Origin: Flavobacterium sp.
GTDB lineage: Bacteria > Bacteroidota > Bacteroidia > Flavobacteriales > Flavobacteriaceae
DNA: 64,000 nucleotides
Assembly: GCA_018883065.1 (NCBI GenBank)
Contig: VEQT01000003.1
Location: forward strand, 1-64,000
Direction of reading: 5' to 3'
Positions 1-10,303 of this stretch are shown piece after piece; the stretch's first letter is position 1, and every line of letters starts with the position of its first letter. A program made the position numbers and the translations under genes. The notes beneath the pieces are model-generated. The model saw only the letters and a list, made by a program, of their open reading frames with translations. It was not told the DNA's origin and made no database searches.

Positions 1-2100
1 GCAGACGGCGCAACGATTGGAAAATTTTACAATGAAAACCGAACACCAATCAAGTACGCTGATTTGCCCAAGCATTTGGTAAACGCATTAGTTGCAACCG
101 AAGACGAGCGTTTTTACGAGCATTCAGGCATTGACGGCCGCGGAACACTTCGTGCGGTATTAAGTTTGGGAACCAGCGGAGGAGCCAGTACACTTACGCA
201 ACAATTGGCCAAGTTGTTGTTTCACGGTGAGGGCTCCCGATTTTTGCCTTTGCGTATTATTCAAAAAGCCAAAGAGTGGATCATTGCTATACGTTTGGAG
301 CGCCAATACACCAAAAACGAAATCATTGCCATGTATTTCAACAAGGCCGATTTTGTAAATACCGCCGTGGGAATTCGATCTGCAGCCAAGGTTTATTTTG
401 GGAAAGAACCGCGTGACCTAACCATTACCGAAAGTGCCATGTTGGTAGGCATGCTTAAAAATCCGTCGTTGTTTAATCCGGTTCGCCGCATCGAAAAAGT
501 AACGGCACGCCGCAATGTAGTGTTGGGCCAAATGGTGAAAAACAATTTTTTACCCGAAAACCAAAAAGAAGCACTCGAAAAAGAACCCATCGTATTGCAC
601 TTTCAGCCCGAAAGCCACACCGACGGAATTGGGACTTATTTCCGTGAGTATTTGCGTGATTTCATGAAAAACTGGGTAAAAGAAAACAAAAAATCAGACG
701 GCACCGAATACGACATGTATAAGGATGGTCTCAAGATTTACACCACCATCGATTCGCGTATGCAAACCTATGCAGAGGAAGCCGTGCAACAACATTTGCC
801 TAACCTTCAGGCAGAGTTGGCTATCCAACAAAAAGAAAATAAAAATGCGCCTTTTGTGAATATCTCTGATGCTGAAACTAAGAAATTGCTCGATAAAGCG
901 ATGCGTGGCTCAGAGCGTTGGCGAGAAATGAGTGCTTTGGATAAATCGGAAGAAGACATCATTAAATCGTTTTCCATAAAAACTAAAATGAAAGTCTTTA
1001 CTTGGAAAGGCGAGCGCGATACGGTAATGACTCCATTGGATTCCATTCGCTACTACAAAAGTTTCTTGCAAACCGGCATGATGGCTATGGAGCCCAATAC
1101 GGGCCATATTAAAGTCTGGGTGGGCGGAATCAATTACAAGTATTTTCAGTACGATCACGTGGGACAAGGGGCACGTCAAGTGGGTTCAACATTTAAACCT
1201 TTTGTCTATGCCACGGCAATTGAGCAACTCAATATGTCGCCTTGTGATTCAATTATAGACAGCCCGTTTATGATTCATAAAGGCCGACACAACGTAACCG
1301 AAGATTGGGAACCCCGCAATTCTGACAACGAATACCGCGGCATGGTGACCTTGAAAAAGGCCTTGGCCATGTCGATCAATACCGTATCGGCCAAATTAAT
1401 AGACAAAGTTGGGCCAGAGGCCGTAGTAGAATTAACGCATAAATTGGGTGTTAATTCGGATATTCCAGCGCAACCAGCCATTGCCTTGGGAGCGGTTGAA
1501 ATTACGGTTCAGGATATGGTGGCTGCCTACAGCACCTTTGCCAACGAAGGAGTATATATCAAACCCCAATTCATCACCCGTATCGAAGACAAAAACGGGG
1601 TAGTGATTTACGAACCAAGCACCGAATCGCACGATGTGCTCAACAAAGACATTGCTTTTGCCGTAATTAAATTACTAGAAGGCGTGACCGAAGGTGGATC
1701 AGGTGCCCGACTTCGCACCCAAGGCGGAGGACACGGATACAATCGTGTAACCGGCTATCCGTATGTATTCACCAATCCAATTGCTGGAAAAACAGGAACC
1801 ACACAAAACCAATCTGATGGCTGGTTTATGGGTATGGTGCCTAATTTAGCTACTGGAGTTTGGGTAGGGTGTGAAGATCGTTCGGCCCGATTTAAAGGGA
1901 TAACGTATGGCCAAGGAGCTACAGCGGCCTTACCTATTTGGGCGATTTTCATGAAAAAATGTTACGCCGATGAAAACTTAACCGTATCCAAAACTGATTT
2001 TGAACGTCCGGCTGGCTTATCAATAAAAGTAGATTGTTGGGCTCCACCGGTTCAAGATACGGTACCTGCAGAGCAAGACACCCAAGAAATAGGATTATAA
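1..2100 (+). CDS. Penicillin-binding protein 1A (GT51 transglycosylase + transpeptidase), 5' end truncated by window edge
   Basis: Frame 1 is open from base 1 (ADGATIGKFYNENRTPIKYADLPKHLVNALVATEDERFYEHSGID...). GT51 motifs EDERFYEHSGID and GGASTLTQQLAK; transpeptidase motifs STFKPF, SIN, KTGTT. Confidence 0.95.
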   Translation, partial: ADGATIGKFYNENRTPIKYADLPKHLVNALVATEDERFYEHSGIDGRGTLRAVLSLGTSGGASTLTQQLAKLLFHGEGSRFLPLRIIQKAKEWIIAIRLERQYTKNEIIAMYFNKADFVNTAVGIRSAAKVYFGKEPRDLTITESAMLVGMLKNPSLFNPVRRIEKVTARRNVVLGQMVKNNFLPENQKEALEKEPIVLHFQPESHTDGIGTYFREYLRDFMKNWVKENKKSDGTEYDMYKDGLKIYTTIDSRMQTYAEEAVQQHLPNLQAELAIQQKENKNAPFVNISDAETKKLLDKAMRGSERWREMSALDKSEEDIIKSFSIKTKMKVFTWKGERDTVMTPLDSIRYYKSFLQTGMMAMEPNTGHIKVWVGGINYKYFQYDHVGQGARQVGSTFKPFVYATAIEQLNMSPCDSIIDSPFMIHKGRHNVTEDWEPRNSDNEYRGMVTLKKALAMSINTVSAKLIDKVGPEAVVELTHKLGVNSDIPAQPAIALGAVEITVQDMVAAYSTFANEGVYIKPQFITRIEDKNGVVIYEPSTESHDVLNKDIAFAVIKLLEGVTEGGSGARLRTQGGGHGYNRVTGYPYVFTNPIAGKTGTTQNQSDGWFMGMVPNLATGVWVGCEDRSARFKGITYGQGATAALPIWAIFMKKCYADENLTVSKTDFERPAGLSIKVDCWAPPVQDTVPAEQDTQEIGL

Positions 2101-2112
2101 TTCGCTTATCAT

Positions 2113-2814
2113 ATGATCAATAAAAAAGTCGATACTGTACAAGAGGCACTACACGGAATTGAAAACAACATGACCTTACTCATTGGCGGATTTGGTCTTT
2201 GTGGTATACCCGAAAACAGCATTGCCGAGTTGGTTGCTAAAAAAGTAAACGGGCTCACCTGTGTATCCAACAATGCTGGCGTAGATGATTTTGGTTTGGG
2301 CTTGCTGTTGCAACACAAACAAATTAAAAAAATGATTTCGTCTTATGTGGGCGAAAACGCAGAATTTGAACGACAAATGCTCTCGGGAGAACTCGAAGTA
2401 GAATTGATTCCTCAAGGTACGTTGGCCGAAAGATGCCGCGCAGCTCAGGCTGGAATTCCTGCTTTTTTTACCCCAGCAGGTTACGGAACAGAAGTAGCCG
2501 AAGGCAAAGAAACCCGCGAATTTAACGGAAAAATGCACGTGATGGAACACGCCTTCAAAGCCGATTTTGCTATTGTAAAAGCTTGGAAAGGCGATACAGC
2601 AGGCAATTTAATTTTTAAAGGCACGGCCCGAAATTTTAATCCGAGTATGTGTGGCGCTGCAAAAATTACGGTGGCTGAAGTTGAAGAACTCGTCGAGGCA
2701 GGACAATTAGATCCAAACCAAATTCATATTCCAGGAATTTTAGTGCAGCGTATTTTTCAAGGTAAGAAATTTGAAAAACGAATTGAGCAACGAACAGTTA
2801 GAGCCCGAAAATAA
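2113..2814 (+). CDS. scoA: 3-oxoacid (succinyl-CoA:acetoacetate) CoA-transferase subunit A
   Basis: [36 protein letters not shown] and family I CoA-transferase alpha-subunit pattern; followed by a B subunit. Confidence 0.93.
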   Translation: MINKKVDTVQEALHGIENNMTLLIGGFGLCGIPENSIAELVAKKVNGLTCVSNNAGVDDFGLGLLLQHKQIKKMISSYVGENAEFERQMLSGELEVELIPQGTLAERCRAAQAGIPAFFTPAGYGTEVAEGKETREFNGKMHVMEHAFKADFAIVKAWKGDTAGNLIFKGTARNFNPSMCGAAKITVAEVEELVEAGQLDPNQIHIPGILVQRIFQGKKFEKRIEQRTVRARK

Positions 2815-2842
2815 GGAAACCAATCTTACAATTTAAATAGAT

Positions 2843-3496
2843 ATGCTTGGTAAAGAAGAAATAGCAAAGCGCATAGCCCAAGAAGTAAAAGACGGCTTTT
2901 ATGTTAATTTAGGTATTGGCATTCCTACTTTGGTGGCCAATTATGTGCGCACCGATATTGAGGTAGAGTTTCAAAGCGAAAACGGCGTATTGGGCATGGG
3001 CCCATTTCCGTTTGAGGGAGAAGAAGATGCCGATGTAATCAATGCTGGAAAACAAACCATTACTACCTTGCCGGGGGCTTCTTTTTTTGATTCAGCTACC
3101 AGTTTTGGTATGATTCGTGGCCAACACGTTGATTTAACCATTTTGGGCGCCATGGAAGTAGCTGAAAACGGCGACATCGCCAACTGGAAAATTCCAGGAA
3201 AAATGGTAAAAGGCATGGGTGGTGCTATGGATTTGGTGGCTTCAGCTGAAAATATAATTGTGGCCATGATGCACGTGAACAAAGCGGGCGAATCAAAAAT
3301 CTTGAAAAAATGTACACTACCACTCACAGGTGTGGGTTGTGTGAAAAAAGTAGTAACCGAATTGGCCGTATTAGAAGTAACTCCAAACGGATTTAAGTTG
3401 TTGGAGCGTGCGCCAGGCGTAACAGTAGATGAAATTATTGCCGCTACTGAAGCCGATTTAATTGTTGAAGGAATCATTCCCGAAATGAACGTGTAA
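2843..3496 (+). CDS. scoB: 3-oxoacid CoA-transferase subunit B
   Basis: VNLGIGIPTLVANYV, SENGVLGMGPFP (catalytic Glu in SENG), typical B subunit length. Confidence 0.94.
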   Translation: MLGKEEIAKRIAQEVKDGFYVNLGIGIPTLVANYVRTDIEVEFQSENGVLGMGPFPFEGEEDADVINAGKQTITTLPGASFFDSATSFGMIRGQHVDLTILGAMEVAENGDIANWKIPGKMVKGMGGAMDLVASAENIIVAMMHVNKAGESKILKKCTLPLTGVGCVKKVVTELAVLEVTPNGFKLLERAPGVTVDEIIAATEADLIVEGIIPEMNV

Positions 3497-3501
3497 ACGA
3501 C

Positions 3502-5319
3502 CTACATTTCTCCTTTCTCTGCCAATTTGCGCTCCAATTCGGCTTGAAATTCTTCCATAACGGGTTTTACGGTACTTTCGGGCAAGTCGGCAATGCGAAT
3601 GTACATTAAACCATCGATCGCGTTGTTAAACAATGGATCTACATTAAAGGCCACCACTTTTGCATTTTGTTTGATGTATTTTTTGATGAGCACGGGCAAA
3701 CGCAACGTCCCTGGTTCAATCTCGTCAATTATTTTATCAAATTTATTTACATCAGCCTCCGTTTCATCAAAAATAAAATCTTTGTCGGCATCTTTCAGCT
3801 TGACCTTGAATTCCTTTTTGGCATGAATATATTGCGCAACATAGGGATCGTAGTAATGTGATTTCATGAACTCAATCATGAGTGATTTTGAAAAATCAGT
3901 AAATTGATTGCTAATGCTCACTCCGCCAATTAAAAATTTGTGTTCCGGAAAGCGTAAAGTAGTATGTACAATTCCTTTCCACAGTAAAAAAAGCGGCATG
4001 GGCTTTTGTTGGTATTCTTTGATGATAAATGCCCGACCCATTTCAATTGACTTGCTCATCATGTCAAATAACTCGGGCTCAAAGCGAAATAATTCCTGTA
4101 AATAAAATCCCTTTATACCCTGTTTTGTGAAAATTTGTGCGCCCAATCCCATTCGGTAAGCACCTGCAATTTTTTTGGCATCGTCATCCCACAAAAACAT
4201 GTGGTGGTAATAGTGATCAAATTTATCTAAATCGATCGATTCGTTAGTGCCTTCGCCAATTTCTCGAAATGTAATTTCACGCAATCGTCCAATTTCATGT
4301 AAGATATTGGGAATATTAGCGGCGGTAGTAAAAAACACTTCAAAATTCTTGCTGTGTGTAAGTCGGCTGTTGCCTTCCTTGCGTAACGCCTCAACTTCTG
4401 AGATCATTTTTTCGTTGTTGGCTGGCGTGGCAATGGTTTTGGGGCTTTTTGGCGGCATCAATTGATTTAAGTTGGAGGCAGATAAGAAGCTGTTGTCTTT
4501 TTCGAATGAATTGGCCAACATATAGGTTTTTTTACGCAAGAATTCAGAGTATTCTTCAATGGTTTGGTGTTCGTTTTGTTCGTTAACAGAAATGGGTTTC
4601 CCAATTCGAACTTTGATAATCCGATCTTTTTGCGTGAGTAATTCTGAGGGTAATTTTGCTGTGCGTAAGGTGCTACTCATTTTGGATAATAAATAAAACA
4701 TCCAGCTGTTTTTGGCATGAAAATAAATGGGTATAACAGGCACTTGTGCTTTTCGAATTACTTTGATTGCACCTTCTTCCCAATGTTTATCCACCACTAA
4801 TTTTCCGTCTTTATAGGTAGAAACTTCGCCAGCTGGAAACATACCCAAAGGTTTTCCATCACTCAAATGGCGTAAGGTTTCTTTGATGCCAATTACACTT
4901 GATTTCGCTCCTTTGTGATTTTCAAAAGGATTCACAGGCATGATGTATTTTTTGAGTGGGTCTATGCGATGGAGTAAAAAATTAGCAATAATTTTAAAAT
5001 TGGGTTCGTGTTCCAACATTAATTTGAGCAACAAAATCCCGTCAATTCCACCCAAAGGATGATTGGATATGGTGATGTAGGCCCCGTCTTTTGGCAAACG
5101 CTTTAAGTCGGCTGCAGGAATTTCAAATTTAATTTGGAACTCATCCAAGACCGAATTCAAGAAGTCTAAATCTTTGAGGTGTTTGTTGCGGTCGTAGATT
5201 TTGTTGAGGGTAGAAATCTTCAACACTTTCATGAGCAGCCATCCAGAAAACGTTCCCAATACACCATATTTTTCGGTGCTAATTGCTTTGGCAACTTCTT
5301 TCGCGCTCACTAAACCCAT
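3502..5319 (-). CDS. Fused lysophospholipid acyltransferase (PlsC-like) + GNAT/OlsB-like N-acyltransferase, OlsF-like
   Basis: N-terminal PlsC-like motifs NHPLGGIDG, FPAGEVS, VPVIPIYF; C-terminal OlsB/hemolysin-type GNAT region (EIGRLREITFREIGEGTNESIDLDKFD...). ORF track starts at 5391; the start at 5319 (MGLVSAKEVAKAI) is more plausible. Confidence 0.85.
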   Translation of the reverse strand: MGLVSAKEVAKAISTEKYGVLGTFSGWLLMKVLKISTLNKIYDRNKHLKDLDFLNSVLDEFQIKFEIPAADLKRLPKDGAYITISNHPLGGIDGILLLKLMLEHEPNFKIIANFLLHRIDPLKKYIMPVNPFENHKGAKSSVIGIKETLRHLSDGKPLGMFPAGEVSTYKDGKLVVDKHWEEGAIKVIRKAQVPVIPIYFHAKNSWMFYLLSKMSSTLRTAKLPSELLTQKDRIIKVRIGKPISVNEQNEHQTIEEYSEFLRKKTYMLANSFEKDNSFLSASNLNQLMPPKSPKTIATPANNEKMISEVEALRKEGNSRLTHSKNFEVFFTTAANIPNILHEIGRLREITFREIGEGTNESIDLDKFDHYYHHMFLWDDDAKKIAGAYRMGLGAQIFTKQGIKGFYLQELFRFEPELFDMMSKSIEMGRAFIIKEYQQKPMPLFLLWKGIVHTTLRFPEHKFLIGGVSISNQFTDFSKSLMIEFMKSHYYDPYVAQYIHAKKEFKVKLKDADKDFIFDETEADVNKFDKIIDEIEPGTLRLPVLIKKYIKQNAKVVAFNVDPLFNNAIDGLMYIRIADLPESTVKPVMEEFQAELERKLAEKGEM

Positions 5320-5438
5320 ACGTAATTGTTTATTTTGAAGTGAAACAAAGATAACAAAAAACTCCACTTTTATTTTTTTTTCTAAGTTCACCCGTCACTT
5401 TTTTACTACTTTTGAAAGGCTTAAACTTATTTTACGGC

Positions 5439-6200
5439 ATGAAGATTATTTCCTACAATGTTAACGGTATTCGTGCGGCTATTTCGAAAGGATTTTTGGA
5501 TTGGTTGCAAAAAGCCACTCCCGATGTAATTTGTTTACAAGAAATCAAAGCCACTCCCGATCAAATACCTACACTAGACATTGAATTGGCGGGCTATCCT
5601 TATCATTACTGGTTTCCAGCCGAAAAAAAGGGCTACAGCGGCGTGGCCATTTTGTCTAAAATAAAGCCCAACAACGTAGTTTTTGGCACTGGAATTGCCC
5701 ATATGGATTTTGAAGGACGAAACGTGCGGGTAGATTTTGACGACTTTTCAGTGATGAGTTTGTATTTGCCTTCGGGTACCAACAGCGACCGTCTGGGACA
5801 CAAGTTTATGTACATGGATGATTTTCAGCAGTACATAGACCAACTCAAACAAGAAATCCCCAACTTAATTATTTGTGGTGATTACAACATTTGCCACGAA
5901 GCAATCGATATACATGATCCCATTCGAAACAAAACTGTTTCAGGTTTTTTACCAGAAGAACGTGCTTGGTTGGACAACTTTATTAATAATGGATTTATAG
6001 ATAGTTTTAGAGCACTTAACAAGGAACCCCATAATTACACTTGGTGGAGTTATCGTGCAGGAGCTCGAGCAAACAATAAAGGATGGCGTATTGATTATTG
6101 CTTGGTTAGCACGCCATTAAAAGACCGAATTAAAAGAGCCGTTATCTTGGCTGAAGCCAAACATTCAGACCATTGTCCTACGGTAGTAGAAATTCAATAA
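5439..6200 (+). CDS. xth: Exodeoxyribonuclease III
   Basis: MKIISYNVNGIRAAISKGFLDWL, CLQEIKA, ICGDYNI, WRIDYCLVS, HSDHCPTVVEI. ORF track start at 5412 is probably too early; 5439 fits the family. Confidence 0.93.
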   Translation: MKIISYNVNGIRAAISKGFLDWLQKATPDVICLQEIKATPDQIPTLDIELAGYPYHYWFPAEKKGYSGVAILSKIKPNNVVFGTGIAHMDFEGRNVRVDFDDFSVMSLYLPSGTNSDRLGHKFMYMDDFQQYIDQLKQEIPNLIICGDYNICHEAIDIHDPIRNKTVSGFLPEERAWLDNFINNGFIDSFRALNKEPHNYTWWSYRAGARANNKGWRIDYCLVSTPLKDRIKRAVILAEAKHSDHCPTVVEIQ

Positions 6201-6218
6201 CCCCAAAATTAGTATCCT

Positions 6219-7178
6219 ATGAAACGTAAAATTTCTTTAGCATTTTTAGTATTAGCGGTAAGCACTTCTTGTGTATCCAAAAAAATCTACACCGATCTGG
6301 AAAACAAATTTGCCGACTTGAAAAAAGAAAATCGTCAATTACAAGACGACAATGAAGCTTGTACAAAGGCCAAAAATCAACTGGATTTGGATTTGGCTGC
6401 CTTGAAGTCGGAGCACGACAAAGTGAAAAATGAGCGTGACAAATACCTGGCTGATTATACAGCGGTCGATAAAAGTCTAAAAACCCTTCAAGCTTCGTAT
6501 GCCGCTTTAGAGAAAAATAGCGATGAAGCGCTGCAAAGCAACATGAGTAAAAACCGAGAATTATTGGCCCAGTTAGAAGCCAAAGGAAAAGCATTGGCAG
6601 CCGAGCAAGAACGGTTGGATAAATTAAAAAATGATTTACAAGAAAGTTCCAAGCGATTGGCCGAGCTTGAAAGTATGATGGCTTCAAAAGACGCGGCCAT
6701 GAAAAAATTAAAAGAGACGTTGTCTAAAGCATTGCGTGGGTTTGAAGGAAAAGGACTTACGGTTCAAGAAAAGAACGGAAAAGTGTATGTGTCTATGGAA
6801 AACAAATTGCTCTTTGGCTCAGGAAGTTGGGCTGTGGGCGCTGAGGGAAAAAAAGCTGTGGTTGAGGTAGGCAAAGTGTTGGCTGCAAACCCAGATATTT
6901 CGGTGTTGATTGAAGGACATACCGATAACGATGCCTATGCAGGATCGGGAGCCATTACCGACAACTGGGATTTGTCAACCAAAAGAGCTACAGCTATTGT
7001 TACAATATTGTCTGAAAATAAAAGCGTGAATTGCTTAAATCTTACCGCTGCAGGAAGAAGCGAATTTGCTCCTTTAGTTCCGAATGACAGCCCTGAAAAC
7101 AAAGCAAAAAACCGTCGAATTGAGATTATTTTAACGCCTAAATTGGACGAGATCTCAAAGATGTTAAACGAGTTGTAA
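6219..7178 (+). CDS. OmpA family lipoprotein with coiled-coil N-terminal region
   Basis: Lipobox VSTSC; long Lys/Glu-rich coiled coil; C-terminal OmpA-like domain (ISVLIEGHTDNDAY...LSTKRATAIVTIL...GRSEFAPLVPNDSPENKAKNRRIEIILTP). Confidence 0.9.
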   Translation: MKRKISLAFLVLAVSTSCVSKKIYTDLENKFADLKKENRQLQDDNEACTKAKNQLDLDLAALKSEHDKVKNERDKYLADYTAVDKSLKTLQASYAALEKNSDEALQSNMSKNRELLAQLEAKGKALAAEQERLDKLKNDLQESSKRLAELESMMASKDAAMKKLKETLSKALRGFEGKGLTVQEKNGKVYVSMENKLLFGSGSWAVGAEGKKAVVEVGKVLAANPDISVLIEGHTDNDAYAGSGAITDNWDLSTKRATAIVTILSENKSVNCLNLTAAGRSEFAPLVPNDSPENKAKNRRIEIILTPKLDEISKMLNEL

Positions 7179-7194
7179 AGCATAAATAAAAAGT

Positions 7195-7229
7195 AAAAAA
7201 GGGTAAGACGTTAATCTTACCCTTTTTTT
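7195..7229 (+). terminator. Intrinsic terminator after the OmpA-family gene
   Basis: GGGTAAGA-cgttaa-TCTTACCC stem flanked by A-run and T7. Confidence 0.85.
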
Positions 7230-7244
7230 ATGGATTCATTTCTA

Positions 7245-10163
7245 TTAGAAGTTATAGCTAGCCGATAAAGAGAATGTTCTTCCGTATTTGGTTGACCAAA
7301 CTAAATCATCTTTTGCTGGATTGTACCAGTTATTTGCATTAAACAACAGTTTTTCAAAATCGGAATCCAAAATTGTGCTGTAATTTTCATTTGTACGAAC
7401 ACGTGTATCGTTGTTGCGATAGAAAATTTGATCTTGTGCCAATAGATTTTGCACATTCAATTTTACTTCAAATTTATTATCCATGAATGTTTTAGAGATT
7501 TGTAAATCGAGTAAGGTTCTTGATTTTTCCCATAGCGTTGGTTCTCCAACCCCTGAAGCTGCCGATGGCGCACCTACAATGGCAATTCTATTCCCAACAC
7601 GATTCAGCGAAGTAGAGGCACTCCAGCCGTTATTCATGTATTGTAACCCTGCATTTAGCACGTAAGGCGATTGTCCTTGCATGGGTCTAAATTTGTCCGT
7701 TTCAGGTAATCCTGGCTCAGTTCCTACGGTTACTTCAGAGTAGATAAAGGCTAAGTTAGAAAACAGGGTAAAATTGTCTGAGGCAGAACCTGCTTCTGTA
7801 CCCAACAAACTGCTCAACAAAGTTCTAAATTCAATTTCGAAACCTGAATTTTTTGCCGATGGCGCGTTCCAATAATAAATTTCTTTTGGATTGGGTGCCG
7901 CTTTAATTTCGATAGGATTGGTAAAAGTTTTGGTAAACACACTAAACGAAAACAACTGACCTTTTCCTGGATATACTTCATAACGCACATCAAAGTTATT
8001 AATGGTTGCTATCTGCAGGGTTTCATTTCCTTGGGTGTTGAAATTGGTTTGGAAATCAAAAAATTTGAAGGGCGCTAATTCTCTAAACTCCGGACGGTTT
8101 ACTGTTTTTGAGTAGCTAAAACGAAGGTTTTTCTTAGGGTTAATGGCATAAATTACATTTAATGATGGCAATATATCTTGTTGCTTTTGGTTGATACGAA
8201 CTGGACCGGCGTCATTTTCACTATCTAATGTTTGTTGAAAGTCCTCAACACGAACTCCCCAAACAAAACGCCAGTTATTGAATACATTGTCAACCATGGC
8301 ATAAGCAGAATTCAACTTGGAGGATGCAATATATTGATCGCTTGGTTTGGTTACGTTAAGCATACTAAACCCATTAAATCCATTACCCAAAGCACCCATG
8401 TTTTGGGGGTTGAAAATTTCGCTCTCGGGCAAGGTTAGCAAGGTATTAGTAGGATCAAAGTTATTCATGGTTACATAACCCAATAATTTGGCTGCAAATG
8501 TTCGGTCGCGGTTTTGCATCGATCCACCTATTTTTATTTCAGCACTTACTTTATCAGCAAATGAAAACTTTTTTGAAAAGTCAGTTTTGGCAAATGAAAT
8601 GGTTTCATCGTTTTCAGAATAAAAAATATTCCCTCCCGATTGAAAATTTACTGCTTGAGAAATTTGTGCCACGTAATCGGGCGTGCCGTAGGACAAATAG
8701 GAGTTTCTTCTTAAATTAGGTATTGATCGATCTACTTTACTAATGGACCCGTTCCAATTTATTTTCACTTTGCTTTTAGAGAAATAATGATCCCCGTTCA
8801 ATTGACTCGACAGGATTTTATTACTTGTAAACCATCGGGCATTATTTTTAAAATCAAAGAAAGGTGGCTCTTGGTCAATTCCAGAAAGGCCTGTTCGTAA
8901 GATTACTTTGTCTTCTGAATTTATGCTATAAATATTTTTAAAGCTAATGGAGTTGTTGTTGTTTATTTTGAATGAAAAATTAGCCAAGGCTCCTGCCAAT
9001 ACTTGTTCATTGTAACTCATATCGTTGAAGTTTTCTGACAGGATGTTTGGCTCACCCTCTACTCCAGAATCATTGTAGTTTCTTCTGTTGGTTTCAAATA
9101 AAGTGTTTGTTTTGTTGTAGGTCAACGAAACCAATGCACCCAATGATTTTTCGCCAATAGAAAATTGTCTCCCAAGCGAATATTGAATATTCATGTTTGG
9201 CGTAAACGTTTTGTCAAACAAATTCCAATCTCCTTGTGTGGCTGTTGCATAGGCCGAAGCAAATGCCACGTTGTTTGGGTCATTTGGGTTATTGGCCGTT
9301 AAGTTGTTCGGAATTGGAAACAAGTCTCTTGTGCCATCATCTAGGCCTATATCGTCCAATTTTCCACCTACATAAGACACCTGATTTTTACCCGTTGTAA
9401 CGGTATTATAACCCATTCCAAAGCTAAAGGATTGGAAGTTTTTGTCTGGGACACTTTTGGTATTAATTTGCACCACACCACCGGCAAATTCACCTGGTAA
9501 ATCTGGGGTTGCTGTTTTGCTGATGATTAAATTGTCAATCATGTTTGAAGGAAAAATATCAAATGAGAACGCTTTTCTGTCTGGTTCTGAACTTGGAAGA
9601 GGAGAACCGTTTATATATGCCGTGTTGTAGCGGTCATTTAATCCGCGAATAATTACGAATTTATTGTCTTGAATACTGGCTCCCGAAATACGTTTAATAA
9701 CATCGGAGGTGCTTCTGTCTGGCGTACGTTTGATGGTTTCGGCCGAAATCCCATCAGATACACTCACGCTGTTTTTTTGTTGAACCAGTAAGGATTTAAC
9801 CGATTCTGTTTTGGCTTTTGTTCGGGTTATTACAACCTCATTCAACATGTTTTTTTGCTCACCCAATGTGGGGCTGAGTTCTGTAATTTCTTTTTCTTTA
9901 ATAATTACTTCTGAAATAAGTTTGGAGGTATACCCCATTGACGAAAATTCAACTTCATAGGTGCCGGCCGGAATGGAGCGAAAAATGTAATTACCATCCA
10001 TATCGGTTGACAAAGCAAATTTGGTATTTTTTACCACTACATTAATTCCGGGAATCGGTTTCCCATTTGATTCATCAATTACGGTTCCTTTTAATCCGCC
10101 ATTTGTTTGGCCAAGTAAAATAGGACTTGCCAGTAAAATAATCCATTGTAAAAGTGTTTTCAT
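7245..10163 (-). CDS. TonB-dependent outer membrane receptor with carboxypeptidase-regulatory-like N-terminal domain
   Basis: Signal peptide, GTVIDESNGKPIPGINVVVKNTKFALSTDMDGNYIF (CarboxypepD_reg-like), plug (VIKRISGASIQDNKFVIIRGLNDRYNTAYINGSPLPSSEPDRKAFSFDIFPSNMID), terminal barrel ending in aromatic Phe. Confidence 0.92.
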   Translation of the reverse strand: MKTLLQWIILLASPILLGQTNGGLKGTVIDESNGKPIPGINVVVKNTKFALSTDMDGNYIFRSIPAGTYEVEFSSMGYTSKLISEVIIKEKEITELSPTLGEQKNMLNEVVITRTKAKTESVKSLLVQQKNSVSVSDGISAETIKRTPDRSTSDVIKRISGASIQDNKFVIIRGLNDRYNTAYINGSPLPSSEPDRKAFSFDIFPSNMIDNLIISKTATPDLPGEFAGGVVQINTKSVPDKNFQSFSFGMGYNTVTTGKNQVSYVGGKLDDIGLDDGTRDLFPIPNNLTANNPNDPNNVAFASAYATATQGDWNLFDKTFTPNMNIQYSLGRQFSIGEKSLGALVSLTYNKTNTLFETNRRNYNDSGVEGEPNILSENFNDMSYNEQVLAGALANFSFKINNNNSISFKNIYSINSEDKVILRTGLSGIDQEPPFFDFKNNARWFTSNKILSSQLNGDHYFSKSKVKINWNGSISKVDRSIPNLRRNSYLSYGTPDYVAQISQAVNFQSGGNIFYSENDETISFAKTDFSKKFSFADKVSAEIKIGGSMQNRDRTFAAKLLGYVTMNNFDPTNTLLTLPESEIFNPQNMGALGNGFNGFSMLNVTKPSDQYIASSKLNSAYAMVDNVFNNWRFVWGVRVEDFQQTLDSENDAGPVRINQKQQDILPSLNVIYAINPKKNLRFSYSKTVNRPEFRELAPFKFFDFQTNFNTQGNETLQIATINNFDVRYEVYPGKGQLFSFSVFTKTFTNPIEIKAAPNPKEIYYWNAPSAKNSGFEIEFRTLLSSLLGTEAGSASDNFTLFSNLAFIYSEVTVGTEPGLPETDKFRPMQGQSPYVLNAGLQYMNNGWSASTSLNRVGNRIAIVGAPSAASGVGEPTLWEKSRTLLDLQISKTFMDNKFEVKLNVQNLLAQDQIFYRNNDTRVRTNENYSTILDSDFEKLLFNANNWYNPAKDDLVWSTKYGRTFSLSASYNF

Positions 10164-10260
10164 TTTATGTTCCTTAAGGTTTAAAAATCTTTACAAAATT
10201 AATGGCTTGCGTAGCGTCTTATTTTATGTATTTGTAAAGAATCAGTTACCAAACACCTAT

Positions 10261-10288
10261 AAAAAAAGGCGCCCTAGGGCGCCTTTTA
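10261..10288 (-). terminator. Perfect palindromic terminator between T9SS gene and TonB receptor gene
   Basis: AAAAGGCGCCCTAGGGCGCCTTTT (10264-10287), T-run on the minus strand. Confidence 0.8.
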
Positions 10289-10303
10289 GCATTTAATGTT
10301 AAG

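Noticed and set aside
2971-3477. 168-aa minus-strand ORF
   Set aside because: Antisense to the well-supported scoB gene; the translation shows no recognisable domain and looks like codon-bias shadow.
6217-6687. 156-aa minus-strand ORF
   Set aside because: Antisense to the OmpA-family lipoprotein; no domain or signal features.
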